The translations under genes were made by a program, and so were the position numbers. Shown here in pieces: positions 16,986 to 27,777 of a stretch of DNA of 64,000 nucleotides. Source of the DNA: DASQBT01 sp963782495 (GTDB taxonomy: Bacteria; Pseudomonadota; Gammaproteobacteria; Burkholderiales; Thiobacillaceae); NCBI GenBank assembly GCA_963782495.1, contig CAWAJU010000006.1:496001-560000 (forward strand). Reading direction: 5' to 3'. Numbering within the stretch: the first letter of the stretch is position 1; every line of letters begins with the position of its first letter. The notes beneath the pieces were generated by a model. It was not told where the DNA came from, did no database searches, and saw nothing but the letters and a program-made list of their open reading frames with translations.

Positions 16986-17789
16986 TCACTGGCGAAGCTG
17001 GGCGATGACTGCGTGGGTATCCGGACGGATTCCACGCCACAGATGAAAAGATTCAGCGGCCTGTTCAACCAGCATACCGAGGCCATCGGCAACTTGCTGA
17101 GCCCCGTGCAATCTGGCCCAGGCCATGAACGCTGTTTCCGCCCCGTACATCATGTCATAGGCCAGGGCGCCAGGAGCAAAGATGGTCGTGGGCAATTCGG
17201 GCACGTGGCCTGTCAGGCTGGCGGACGTGGCATTGATGACGATGTCGAAACTCTGCCCGCCCAAGTCTTCGTAGCCGCAGGCGCTTAGGCGCAAGTCGAA
17301 TTGCTGGGCGAGTTGTTCGGCCTTTTCCGACGTGCGGTTGACCAACACCAGTGCGGCCGGCCGTTCCTGCAGCAGGGGGCCGATCACGCCCCGGGCTGCA
17401 CCACCGGCTCCCATCAGCAAAACCCTTCTTCCGTCGATCTGGACGCCCAGATTGCGGGTCAGATCCTGTGCCAACCCCGCGCCGTCAGTGTTGTCTCCGA
17501 GGATTTCATCCGCTTCGAATTTGAGCGTATTCACTGCCCCGCCTGCCTGTGCCCGGGCGGTCTTGCAGGTGGCAATTTCAAACGCCTGTTCCTTGAAAGG
17601 TACCGTGACGTTGAGCCCTGCGCCGCCGCCCGCCCGGAAAGCCGCAACGACTTGGGCAAAACCATCAAGGGGTGCCAGCAGGCGGGTGTAGGTCAGGTCT
17701 TGGCCAGTCTGGTGCGCGAACTCAGCGTGAATCAGGGGGGACTTGGAGTGGGCGACGGGGTGACCCACGACAGCGTAATGGAAGGTCAT
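16986..17789 (-). CDS. aroE: Shikimate dehydrogenase AroE
   Basis: A 267-residue shikimate dehydrogenase: reduces 3-dehydroshikimate with NADPH in the aromatic amino acid pathway. The substrate loop VVGHPVAHSKSPLIH begins at residue 7, the catalytic Lys/Asp pair lies in NVTVPFKE and DNTDGAG, and the NADP Rossmann loop is GAGGAARG near 127. The length is as in E. coli (272). It shares its stop region with the mtgA start, indicating an operon. Confidence 0.95.
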   Translation of the reverse strand: MTFHYAVVGHPVAHSKSPLIHAEFAHQTGQDLTYTRLLAPLDGFAQVVAAFRAGGGAGLNVTVPFKEQAFEIATCKTARAQAGGAVNTLKFEADEILGDNTDGAGLAQDLTRNLGVQIDGRRVLLMGAGGAARGVIGPLLQERPAALVLVNRTSEKAEQLAQQFDLRLSACGYEDLGGQSFDIVINATSASLTGHVPELPTTIFAPGALAYDMMYGAETAFMAWARLHGAQQVADGLGMLVEQAAESFHLWRGIRPDTHAVIAQLRQ

Positions 17790-17888
17790 GGCAATCTAGA
17801 GAATTTGCGCCATTTTAGCCTAGAGTCGAGGGACTCGGGGTGAGGGCGTGTTCGCCGTCCTTGCCCGCGAAACCCAGGCTAATACGGA

Positions 17889-18347
17889 CTAAGGAACTTG
17901 CAGCCAGGGCAGGCCACGCGCCTTCCAGCCGTTGATTTCACCGCGGCGTACGGTGGTCTTGTTGAAGTCGCCTTCAAAACCTTCCGCCACGTTGTAGCTA
18001 TCGTGCCACCCCGCTTCTCTGGCGGCCAGGGTCGCCTGATGGGAGCGCAGTCCGTCTCGGCAAATGAACATCGTTAGGGCTTGCGGATCTGCCAACTGCC
18101 TGAGTTGGGTCAGGAAGTGTGGATTAAGCGCCCAACCTGGAAAATGCCTGAATTCCACATGGACCGCCTCGGGAATGATTCCTACCAGGTCCAACTCGGC
18201 GCGGCTGCGCACATCCACGAGTCTTGCGCCGGGGGCAAGTTCAAGCAGTTCCGCCGCTTCGTGGGGCAACAAGATTCCTTCGTATCCGGGCTTGACCTCC
18301 TTGGCACGAATCTGAGCGAGGCTAATGATCTCAGTAAGGCGCCCCAA
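17889..18347 (-). CDS. Rhodanese-domain sulfurtransferase
   Basis: A 152-residue single rhodanese domain. The active-site loop is FICRDGLRSHQA, with the CRxGxRS pattern of active sulfurtransferases of the GlpE/PspE type. There is no signal peptide, so it is cytoplasmic. I chose the TTG at 18347 (LGRLTEIISLAQ), which is preceded by a GGAG site; the frame stays open to 18422, but the extra residues look non-coding. It may carry persulfide sulfur, a common need in sulfur oxidisers, which is inference. It is divergent from glnA, and the regulatory region between them is shared. Confidence 0.85.
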   Translation of the reverse strand: MGRLTEIISLAQIRAKEVKPGYEGILLPHEAAELLELAPGARLVDVRSRAELDLVGIIPEAVHVEFRHFPGWALNPHFLTQLRQLADPQALTMFICRDGLRSHQATLAAREAGWHDSYNVAEGFEGDFNKTTVRRGEINGWKARGLPWLQVP

Positions 18348-18595
18348 TCTTGTTCTCCGCTGTAACTCGGAAGACAAATATATCTTGAATGAAGACACAC
18401 GGGAAAAGTTTTGTGAGTGCACTAGGCGCGCAAGCGTGAGCCGCCGAGCGATTTACCGCGCCAAGTGCTAATGGATCCGCTACTTTCGGAGAGGTTTGCG
18501 GTCGACTGTGGCGATATACTCGTTCAAGTCTAGGATCGGAGGCAATTTTGACAATCCGATTGCTCTGGCGTGAGTCGCCGCGAAACCGGCCTTCT

Positions 18596-18612
18596 TGCAC
18601 CAATATGGTGCC
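18596..18612 (+). promoter_or_regulatory. NtrC-binding site 1 upstream of glnA
   Basis: TGCACC-N5-GGTGCC, an almost perfect match to the NtrC enhancer consensus (TGCACY-N5-GGTGCA), about 120 bp before the predicted sigma-54 start point. ntrC itself is encoded 3.4 kb downstream. Confidence 0.85.
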
Positions 18613-18625
18613 ATACTAACTATAA

Positions 18626-18642
18626 TGCATGATAACGGTGCA
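18626..18642 (+). promoter_or_regulatory. NtrC-binding site 2 upstream of glnA
   Basis: TGCATGATAACGGTGCA, a 17-bp site with outer TGCA/TGCA symmetry, centred exactly 30 bp (about three helical turns) from site 1. Paired sites three turns apart are typical of glnA enhancers. Confidence 0.75.
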
Positions 18643-18705
18643 ATTTGGATATCGTGGCACTGCTCTTAGTCCTTGTGGCACAATCTGTTCGCTAAGAAGC
18701 CGCGG

Positions 18706-18721
18706 TGGCACATAATCTGCT
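18706..18721 (+). promoter_or_regulatory. Sigma-54 promoter of glnA
   Basis: TGGCAC-N5-CTGCT with GG at 18707-18708 and GC at 18719-18720 exactly 10 bp apart, the sigma-54 -24/-12 signature. The transcription start would fall near 18732, about 40 bp before the glnA ATG. Two more TGGCAC hexamers (18655, 18676) lack the matching GC. Confidence 0.85.
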
Positions 18722-18772
18722 TTTTCCGCTTTCGCACAATTTCTTTTTTGGTTTTCAACTGGGGAGACTCAT

Positions 18773-20182
18773 ATGGCGGCAGCCGACGTATTCAAGATGA
18801 TCAAGGAAAACGACGTCAAGTTCGTCGATTTTCGTTTTACCGATACTCGTGGCAAAGAGCAGCATGTTTCCGTGCCGGTCAAGGCCTTTGGTGAGGACAA
18901 GTTCACCGACGGCCATGCATTCGATGGCTCTTCCATCGCGGGCTGGAAGGGTATCCAGGCATCTGACATGCTGCTGATGCCGGACCCCGAGACGGCCAAC
19001 ATCGACCCGTTCATGGATGAGCCCACCTTGATCCTGTCCTGTGATGTGATCGAGCCTGATACCGGCAAGGGCTACGACCGCGACCCACGCTCCATTGCCA
19101 AGCGTGGCGAGGCTTATCTCAAGTCCACTGGACTTGGCGACGCAGCCTACTTCGGTCCGGAGCCCGAATTCTTCATTTTCGATTCCGTGACCTGGCATGA
19201 CGACATGTCTGGCAGCGGCGTGAAGATCGTTTCAGAGGAAGCCGCCTGGTCTTCCGGTGAACAAACGGAAGCGGGCAACATTGGTCATCGCCCCAAGGTC
19301 AAGGGTGGCTACTTCCCGGTGCCGCCGGTCGATTCGTTGCAAGACATCCGTTCCGCAATGTGTCTGGCCATGGAAGAAATGGGCGTCGAAGTCGAAGTGC
19401 ACCACCATGAAGTCGCGACCGCCGGCCAATGCGAGATTGGCACCAAGTTCACTACCCTGGTGCGTCGCGCCGACTGGACCCAAATCCTCAAATACGTGGT
19501 GCATAACGTTGCCCACGCCTATGGAAAGACCGCTACTTTCATGCCCAAACCGATCGTGGGCGACAATGGTTCCGGCATGCACGTGCACCAGTCGATCTGG
19601 AAAGACGGCAAGAACCTGTTCGCGGGCAACGGTTATGCCGGCCTGTCGGAATTTGCCATTTACTATATCGGCGGGGTCATCAAGCACGCCAAGGCACTCA
19701 ACGCCATTACCAACCCTGGTACCAACTCGTACAAGCGGCTGGTTCCCGGCTTCGAGGCCCCCATCAATCTGGCCTACTCCGCGCGTAACCGTTCCGCCTC
19801 GATCCGCATCCCCCATGTGGCCGGCGACAAGGCGCGCCGCATCGAGGTGCGCTTCCCGGATCCGACTGCCAACCCCTATCTGGCATTCACCGCCATGATG
19901 ATGGCTGGTCTGGACGGCGTGCAGAACAAGATTCACCCGGGCGATCCGATGGACAAGAACCTCTATGACCTGCCGCCGGAGGAAGCCGCCAAGATCCCGC
20001 ATCCCTGTGCTTCGCTGGACGAAGCCCTGGAAGAATTGGAAAAAGACCATGAGTTCCTGACCCGCGGCGGTGTGTTCAGTGAAGACATGATCGCTGCCTA
20101 CATCGAGCTGAAGATGGAAGAGGTCACGCGCTTCAGAATGACGACGCATCCGATCGAGTTCGATATGTATTATTCCTGCTAG
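18773..20182 (+). CDS. glnA: Glutamine synthetase type I
   Basis: A 469-residue GSI-beta, making glutamine from glutamate, ammonia and ATP in a cytoplasmic dodecamer. Visible signatures: the beta-grasp domain DFRFTDTRGKEQHV, the latch and active-site loop FDGSSIAGWKGI, VEVHHHEVATAGQCEIG, and the ATP-binding KPIVGDNGSGMHVHQS. The adenylylation tyrosine is in DKNLYDLPPEE, near residue 398. The upstream sequence ACTGGGGAGACTCAT supplies the ribosome site. Expression is under sigma-54/NtrC control (sites at 18596-18721), and a strong terminator follows, so it is mostly a single-gene transcript followed by the ntrBC region. Confidence 0.97.
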   Translation: MAAADVFKMIKENDVKFVDFRFTDTRGKEQHVSVPVKAFGEDKFTDGHAFDGSSIAGWKGIQASDMLLMPDPETANIDPFMDEPTLILSCDVIEPDTGKGYDRDPRSIAKRGEAYLKSTGLGDAAYFGPEPEFFIFDSVTWHDDMSGSGVKIVSEEAAWSSGEQTEAGNIGHRPKVKGGYFPVPPVDSLQDIRSAMCLAMEEMGVEVEVHHHEVATAGQCEIGTKFTTLVRRADWTQILKYVVHNVAHAYGKTATFMPKPIVGDNGSGMHVHQSIWKDGKNLFAGNGYAGLSEFAIYYIGGVIKHAKALNAITNPGTNSYKRLVPGFEAPINLAYSARNRSASIRIPHVAGDKARRIEVRFPDPTANPYLAFTAMMMAGLDGVQNKIHPGDPMDKNLYDLPPEEAAKIPHPCASLDEALEELEKDHEFLTRGGVFSEDMIAAYIELKMEEVTRFRMTTHPIEFDMYYSC

Positions 20183-20201
20183 GGCCACGGCCAGGCAGTC
20201 C

Positions 20202-20226
20202 AAAGGGCGGCGCGAGCCGCCCTTTT
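20202..20226 (+). terminator. Rho-independent terminator of glnA
   Basis: A 10-bp perfect stem AAAGGGCGGC / GCCGCCCTTT with loop GCGA, followed by TTTAATTTT, 20 bp after the glnA stop. Confidence 0.92.
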
Positions 20227-20337
20227 TAATTTTCGGTTGACCCAATGAAACTAAAGAAGCGGGCGTGAAATCCGTAGCAATAGTAGTGCCTGGACTGCGC
20301 GGAATCAGAGCTAGCCAATATCCGTTAAACTTCCCTT

Positions 20338-20838
20338 ATGTACATCCACTTCAACATCAAGCCGATTTTGACCGTGCTGGCCTTGGTCTGCGTGGCGGGA
20401 TCAACTGCGGCGCGCGCGGAGATCTACAAGTACATCGACGAAAACGGCCAGGTGACGTTCACGGATGTGGCGCGCAAGGGCGTTAGGCCCAATCAGGTCT
20501 ACAATCTGCCGGCGGGCCCGTCCCGTTCTGGAGGGCACGGCAACTCGAACGGAAAGAAGAATGCGTCGTTTCGGCCGGAAGATTTTCCTCGCATCGATCC
20601 GGCCACGCAAAGAAAGCGCGATGACCTGCGTCGGCAGGTACTTCAGGAAGAACTTGCCAGCGAACATCAGAATCTGGACGAAGCCAAGCGCCAGTTGGTG
20701 TTGGGAACTCGGACCATGCCCGGGGAACGGATCAGCGATAGCAGCTACATCAACCGGACCCGAAAGTTGCAGGATGCGGTGGAACAACACGAAAGCAACA
20801 TTGGCGCAATTCAGAAAGAACTTGACACCGCCAGATAG
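20338..20838 (+). CDS. DUF4124 domain exported protein
   Basis: A 166-residue protein with a Sec signal peptide (about 1-27, cleavage after AARA) and a DUF4124 domain right after it (EIYKYIDENGQVTFTDVARKGVRP), followed by a glycine/asparagine linker and a charged helical tail (ERISDSSYINRTRKLQDAVEQHESNIGAIQKEL), probably coiled coil. DUF4124 proteins are periplasmic, and their role is unknown. A homologous gene often sits between glnA and ntrB in beta-proteobacteria (general knowledge of the neighbourhood). No ribosome site is obvious (CTTCCCTT before the ATG). Confidence 0.8.
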   Translation: MYIHFNIKPILTVLALVCVAGSTAARAEIYKYIDENGQVTFTDVARKGVRPNQVYNLPAGPSRSGGHGNSNGKKNASFRPEDFPRIDPATQRKRDDLRRQVLQEELASEHQNLDEAKRQLVLGTRTMPGERISDSSYINRTRKLQDAVEQHESNIGAIQKELDTAR

Positions 20839-21088
20839 CCGAGGCCCTCCCGCCTCCCTTTCACGTCTGCGCCGCAGCCGATGCGAGATGGCTTGCGCGG
20901 CTAAGCATCGAAGCAGCCCACAACAGCGTCTCATGCCACCACGCGCGCCCATGTCCGTCTCTGTTGCCCAAGTGTCGGGGAGCTACGCCCTGTGTGCATC
21001 GCCCGCTCGCGGCAACGTAAGTGCAAAAGTAGTGTTAATAGTCCCTGAATTTTTCTCCTGGCATATTCAGTGCTAGGTTAAGGGGCAT

Positions 21089-22144
21089 ATGGCTCCGCAT
21101 ATGCCCCCAGACTTTTCCGAATTCGCGTCACTGGACGCACTCTCAACAGGCGTTGTGGCCTGTGACGCTTCGGGGACGATCGTCTATATCAACCCTGCAG
21201 AAGAAACCCTGCTGGGAATTTCCGGCGCTTTGGTGACAGCCACGCACTATGAAGTGGCATTCGATTCCAGCCCGGAGTTGCGCGAAGCGATCCGCTCAGC
21301 CTTGCACACGCACGAAATCGTAACCGAGCATGACCTGGAAGTTGCAGTCAACAGCCATCCGTCTGTAAGAGTCAGTTGCACGGTGACGCCCACCGAGCAT
21401 GGGCAATTTCTGCTCGAGATGCGTCCCCTGGACCAGCGCCTGCGAATCGCTCGCCAGGAACAGATCCGAATGCAGCAGGAAGCCAGCCGCGACCTGTTGC
21501 GCAACCTGGCGCACGAAATCAAGAATCCGCTGGGAGGCATTCGGGGGGCAGCCCAACTGCTGGAGCACGAGCTGCCGCGCGAAAGCCTGCGTGAATACAC
21601 CCAGGTCATCATCAAGGAGGCCGACCGCCTGCAATCCCTGATGGAGCGCCTGCTCACTCCGCACCGCTTGCCTCGCTTCAGCCGCATCAACATCCATGAA
21701 GTCCTCGAACGTGTGCGCTCGGTGCTTATGGCGGAAACACCGGCGGGACTCAAGATTACCCGTGATTACGATACCAGCCTGCCGGACCTCGAGGCGGATT
21801 CGGAGCAACTGATCCAGGCGGTCCTCAATATCGCACGCAATGGCGTGCAGGCCATGCAGGGACGCGGCGAACTGATCCTGCGCACCCGCGTCGCACGGCA
21901 ATTTCAGTTGGGCACGAAGCGGCATCGAATCGCCCTTAGCCTGCAGATCATTGATAACGGCCCTGGAATCCCGAATGAGATCAGGGACCGGATTTTCTAT
22001 CCTCTGGTGACCGGGCGCGAAGGTGGCAGCGGCTTGGGCCTGCCTCTGGCACAGACCCTGGTGGCGCAAAACCAGGGCATTATCGAATGCGAGTCCTGGC
22101 CGGGCCACACTGAATTTTCCTTATTCTTTCCCTTGCAAACATGA
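21089..22144 (+). CDS. ntrB: Nitrogen regulation sensor kinase NtrB
   Basis: A 351-residue NtrB (GlnL): a PAS domain (about 10-115), the dimerisation/phospho-acceptor segment RNLAHEIKNPLGGIRGAAQLL with the active His near residue 138, then the HATPase domain with ARNGVQAM, DNGPGIP and GSGLGLPLA. It is soluble, as expected, and controlled by PII. It phosphorylates or dephosphorylates NtrC according to nitrogen status. The ATG at 21089 has AAGGGG 6 bp upstream; a second ATG is at 21101. The stop overlaps ntrC by 4 bp. Confidence 0.95.
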   Translation: MAPHMPPDFSEFASLDALSTGVVACDASGTIVYINPAEETLLGISGALVTATHYEVAFDSSPELREAIRSALHTHEIVTEHDLEVAVNSHPSVRVSCTVTPTEHGQFLLEMRPLDQRLRIARQEQIRMQQEASRDLLRNLAHEIKNPLGGIRGAAQLLEHELPRESLREYTQVIIKEADRLQSLMERLLTPHRLPRFSRINIHEVLERVRSVLMAETPAGLKITRDYDTSLPDLEADSEQLIQAVLNIARNGVQAMQGRGELILRTRVARQFQLGTKRHRIALSLQIIDNGPGIPNEIRDRIFYPLVTGREGGSGLGLPLAQTLVAQNQGIIECESWPGHTEFSLFFPLQT

Positions 22145-23550
22145 TGAAACCAGTTTGGATTGTTGATGATGACCGCTCCATCCGTTGGGTGTTGGAAAAG
22201 GCTTTGGAGCGTGAAGGTCTGAGCGTGGAAACCTTCAGTTCAGCCGGCGAGGCACTAATTCGCCTGGAGAAGACCCAGCCTGCGGTGGTGGTGTCCGATA
22301 TCCGCATGCCCGGCCCTTCGGGGTTTGAATTCCTGCAAACCCTCAAGGAACGGCTGCCTAGACTGCCAGTCATCATCATGACGGCGTATTCGGATCTGGA
22401 TTCCGCAGTCGCGGCCTTCCAGGGCGGGGCATTTGAATACCTGCCCAAGCCTTTTGATGTCGATACGGCCGTGGAACTGGTGCGCCGCGCGCTGCTTGAA
22501 GGCAGCCGGGGTGAGTCGAGCGGTGACGAAGCGATCGAACTGCCCGAAATTCTCGGCCAGGCGCCGTCCATGCAGGAGGTGTTCCGCGCCATCGGCCGTT
22601 TGTCCCAATCGCATGCGACAGTCATGATCACTGGCGAATCCGGCACCGGCAAGGAATTGGTCGCGCATGCGCTGCACCGACACAGCCCGCGCGCCAAGGG
22701 ACCTTTCATTGCACTCAATACTGCTGCCATCCCCAAGGATCTGCTTGAATCCGAGTTGTTCGGCCACGAGCGCGGCGCCTTTACCGGCGCGGCAGCGCAA
22801 CGGCGCGGGCGCTTCGAACAGGCCGACGAGGGCACCTTGTTCCTGGACGAAATCGGCGATATGCCGGCCGAATTGCAGACCCGACTGCTGCGGGTGCTGG
22901 CGGATGGCCAGTTCTATCGCGTGGGCGGGCATGCGCCGGTAAAAGTGAACGTGCGGGTGATCGCCGCCACCCACCAGAATCTGGAAGAACGGGTGCGCGC
23001 AGGACTGTTCCGCGAAGACTTGTTCCACCGTCTCAATGTCATCCGCCTGCGTTTACCGCCTCTGCGCGAGCGCCGCGAAGACATCCCCCTGCTGGCGCGC
23101 CACTTTCTGCAGAAAAGCGCGCGCGAAGCGGGCCTCGAGGCGAAGAAGCTGTCCGAGTCGGCGCTCAAATACCTCAGCAGTCTCCCGCTTACCGGCAATG
23201 TGCGGCAGTTGGAGAATGTCTGTCACTACCTCACCATCATGGCGCCAGGGCAAGTAGTGGAAGCGGGCGACCTGCCAGCGGACTTGCTTACCACGGACTC
23301 GGCGGCGCAGACCGACCGGGATTGGCAGGACTGCCTCGCGCGCCAGGCGGACGCATCATTGAGCCGCGGCGAGACGGGCATACTCGACGGCCTGACGCGT
23401 GACTTCGAGAAGACTCTGATCCACATCGCCCTCAAACACACTGGTGGGCGCCGCATAGAAGCCGCCCACTTGCTAGGCTGGGGACGCAACACGCTGACCC
23501 GGAAGATTCAGGAACTGGGCATGGATGACGGCGGAAAGAGTGAGGAGTGA
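22141..23550 (+). CDS. ntrC: Nitrogen regulation response regulator NtrC
   Basis: A 469-residue sigma-54 activator: receiver domain with phospho-acceptor D53 in VVVSDIRMPG, AAA+ domain with Walker A GESGTGKE and the sigma-54 contact loop ERGAFTGAAAQ, Walker B TLFLDEIGDMP, arginine finger region, and a C-terminal Fis-type HTH (RRIEAAHLLGWGRNTLTRKIQELG). It activates glnA and other nitrogen genes; the sites at 18596 and 18626 fit it. The last residues (GGKSEE) are coded by a GAGTGAGGAGTGA stretch that leads straight into the repeat array. ATG-ATG start; either may be used. Confidence 0.96.
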   Translation: MMKPVWIVDDDRSIRWVLEKALEREGLSVETFSSAGEALIRLEKTQPAVVVSDIRMPGPSGFEFLQTLKERLPRLPVIIMTAYSDLDSAVAAFQGGAFEYLPKPFDVDTAVELVRRALLEGSRGESSGDEAIELPEILGQAPSMQEVFRAIGRLSQSHATVMITGESGTGKELVAHALHRHSPRAKGPFIALNTAAIPKDLLESELFGHERGAFTGAAAQRRGRFEQADEGTLFLDEIGDMPAELQTRLLRVLADGQFYRVGGHAPVKVNVRVIAATHQNLEERVRAGLFREDLFHRLNVIRLRLPPLRERREDIPLLARHFLQKSAREAGLEAKKLSESALKYLSSLPLTGNVRQLENVCHYLTIMAPGQVVEAGDLPADLLTTDSAAQTDRDWQDCLARQADASLSRGETGILDGLTRDFEKTLIHIALKHTGGRRIEAAHLLGWGRNTLTRKIQELGMDDGGKSEE

Positions 23551-24080
23551 GGCCGCGAGCAGTAAGGAGGGGCCCCGCAAAGCGGGGATCCGCACGCCCG
23601 CGAGCGGCCTGGACCCCCGACACGAAGCTCGGTGAGCTACGAAGTCCTTTGCGGAGGGGGAGGCCGCGAGCAGTAAGGAGGGGCCCCGCAAAGCGGGGAT
23701 CCGCACGCCCGCGAGCGGCCTGGACCCCCGACACGAAGCTCGGTGAGCTACGAAGTCCTTTGCGGAGGGGGAGGCCGCGAGCAGTAAGGAGGGGCCCCGC
23801 AAAGCGGGGATCCGCACGCCCGCGAGCGGCCTGGACCCCCGACACGAAGCTCGGTGAGCTACGAAGTCCTTTGCGGAGGGGGAGGGGCGAGCAGTAAGGA
23901 GGGGCCCCGCAAAGCGGGGATCCGCACGCCCGCGAGCGGCCTGGACCCCCGACACGAAGATCGGTGAACTGCGAAGTCCTCTGTGGAGGGGGTGGGACGA
24001 GAAGTAAGGACGGGCGCGCATAGCGGAGAATGGCAGGTCAGCGAGCGCCCTCGGCGCGCAACACGCGAGGCCGCGTGCTT
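23550..24080 (+). repeat. Tandem 111-bp structured repeats
   Basis: Three essentially identical 111-bp units (23550-23660, 23661-23771, 23772-23882), a fourth diverged unit (23883-23992) and a decayed fifth (to about 24080). Each unit begins AGGCCGCGAGCAGTAAGGAG and contains a strong hairpin, GGGGCCCCGC-AAA-GCGGGGATCC. The same core, in the sense direction of the upstream gene, occurs twice at the 3' end of rsfS (46254-46440). Open frames across the array are periodic translations of the repeat and are not genes. It separates ntrC from the convergent xth. Confidence 0.9.
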
Positions 24081-24158
24081 GGGTAGAGGTTCCGGGGGCG
24101 GGCGGCGTGGCGGGCGGGTGCGTTCAAACCACTGCGTTCCAACTATCGTTTCCGTGTT

Positions 24159-24923
24159 TTAGCCCAGCGTCGCGATGACCGGTGCGTGGTCGGAAGGGCG
24201 CTCCAGTTTGCGGATGTCACGGTCGATCGTGCTGGCGGTGCACCGCGCCGCCAAAGGGTCCGACAGCAAGATGAGGTCGATGCGCAGGCCCAAATTGCGG
24301 CGAAAACCTGCCGCGCGGTAATCCCACCATGAATAACTTCTTTCCGCCTGGTCAAACAGCCGGAAGCTGTCCTTCAGGTCCAGTGCCAACAATTTCCTGA
24401 ATGCTGTTCGCTCCGGTTCGGAACAGAGGATCTGGTCGCGCCACAGGTCGGGGTCATGCACATCGCGGTCGTCCGGCGCGATGTTGTAGTCGCCCAGCAC
24501 GGTCAGGCCGGGGTGGCGCGCCAATTCCATGCGCAGCCATTCGTTCAGGGCCGCGAGCCATTTCAGCTTGTATTGGTACTTGTCCGAACCCACGCTTTGT
24601 CCATTGGGTACGTAGACGCACACCACCCGCACGTCACCCACGGTGGCCGCAAGCACGCGCTTTTGCTCGTCCGCAAAGTCGGGGATGCCAGCTTGTATGT
24701 CGGCAAGCCCTGTCCTGGACAGGAGCGCAACGCCGTTGTATGTCTTTTGCCCGGAAAAAGCCACCTGATAGCCAGCGGCCTCAATTTCTGTGCGCGGAAA
24801 CTTGTGATCTTCCAGTTTGGTTTCCTGCAGGCATATCACATCTGGCTGCCGGCTTGAGAGGAAATCCAGGAGCTGGGGTAGACGAACCTTTAGGGAGTTT
24901 ACGTTCCAGGCGGCGAGTTTCAT
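24159..24923 (-). CDS. xth: Exodeoxyribonuclease III
   Basis: A 254-residue AP endonuclease/3'-5' exonuclease of the ExoIII family. Conserved motifs: MKLAAWNVNSLKVRLPQLLDF, the metal-binding Glu in VICLQETKLED, the catalytic region YVPNGQSVGSDKYQYKL, LGDYNIAPDDRDVHDP and the C-terminal SDHAPVIATLG. It cuts abasic sites in base-excision repair. The length is slightly below E. coli XthA (268). It converges with ntrC across the repeat array. Confidence 0.94.
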   Translation of the reverse strand: MKLAAWNVNSLKVRLPQLLDFLSSRQPDVICLQETKLEDHKFPRTEIEAAGYQVAFSGQKTYNGVALLSRTGLADIQAGIPDFADEQKRVLAATVGDVRVVCVYVPNGQSVGSDKYQYKLKWLAALNEWLRMELARHPGLTVLGDYNIAPDDRDVHDPDLWRDQILCSEPERTAFRKLLALDLKDSFRLFDQAERSYSWWDYRAAGFRRNLGLRIDLILLSDPLAARCTASTIDRDIRKLERPSDHAPVIATLG

Positions 24924-25040
24924 GGACAGGCAGGCGGCAGGGCAGCGTCGAGCCTATGCTACCAGCTTTGGCACTTGTGCAAACAGATCCTGGCGCGCGC
25001 GTATGTTACGCGCCGGGAGAATCGCGCAGTGATAGAGGTT

Positions 25041-25580
25041 TCAGTTCTTGGCTTGTGGAGTCGCGGCAGGCGCAGACTTTTCTTCAGTCTTGGGTGTGGC
25101 GGGCTTGGCTGCGTTCGGGGCGGCGGTCTTGGGATAGCCTGCTGCGTCAAGCGCATTGTTCCATTGGCTGTCCTCGAACCCGGTAAGCTTCTGGCTGCCG
25201 ACCACCAGGGTCGGAATTCTGAGGTTGCCGGTCAGGTCGCGTAGCGCCCTCTGGTTCTCAACGCTATTCTCCACATCCTTGGTCGCATAGGGAATGCCGC
25301 GTTTGTCCAGCAATTGCTGACCCATCTCGCACGCGGGACCACAGGGGGAGGTATACAAAGTTACCGGGAAGCGTTCCCTGGCCTGATGCAGGCCATAGGA
25401 CTCGCCGGTCTCAATGACGCTGCCCTTGTAATTCTTCTGGATGGCGTTCTTGGCTCTGGGCGGCGGAGGCTGATCGCTATAATGAACCCGCCCGGTTTCA
25501 TCCACCCATCGGTAGAGGTTATCCGCGACGGCGGGCAATACGGCAAACAAGCTCAGGGTCAAGGTGGCCAGAAGTTTCAT
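25041..25580 (-). CDS. Exported DUF4124-glutaredoxin fusion
   Basis: A 179-residue protein with a signal peptide (1-19, ...LPAVA), a DUF4124 segment (DNLYRWVDETGRVHYSDQPPP), a glutaredoxin-like domain (about 70-150) and an Ala/Pro/Lys tail. The expected CxxC is here SPCGPACEMG, a CxxxC spacing, while the cis-Pro motif is kept (RIPTLVVG). It should act in the periplasm, perhaps as a thiol reductase or chaperone. The unusual spacing makes classical glutaredoxin chemistry uncertain. Monocistronic by position, downstream of and in the same direction as prlC. Confidence 0.82.
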   Translation of the reverse strand: MKLLATLTLSLFAVLPAVADNLYRWVDETGRVHYSDQPPPPRAKNAIQKNYKGSVIETGESYGLHQARERFPVTLYTSPCGPACEMGQQLLDKRGIPYATKDVENSVENQRALRDLTGNLRIPTLVVGSQKLTGFEDSQWNNALDAAGYPKTAAPNAAKPATPKTEEKSAPAATPQAKN

Positions 25581-25637
25581 GGTTCAGGCTATTCTATCTG
25601 TTAACGCAGTAGTTTAACGGCACAATGGGTAGGGACT

Positions 25638-27665
<2,028 letters not shown>

Positions 27666-27777
27666 GGATGGAAGACCTTGGAATCGTTTAACTGGAGAGC
27701 GCGCAGGGTGCGCAGAGGAAATCCCTTGAAGCAATTATAATCGGGCCTTGATTTCGCGTTTCAACCCTTTATCAGAC

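Noticed and set aside
21059..21074. Sigma-54-like TGGCAT-N5-GTGCT before ntrB
   Set aside because: GG and GC are correctly spaced, but the start point would fall about 4 bp before the ATG and remove the AAGGGG ribosome site.
23550..23992. CRISPR-like array
   Set aside because: Units are adjacent 111-bp copies with no unique spacers, and there are no cas genes nearby.
23432..24021. Long minus-strand frames across the 111-bp repeats
   Set aside because: They are periodic translations of the repeat (111 is a multiple of 3), overlap ntrC and have no ribosome site.
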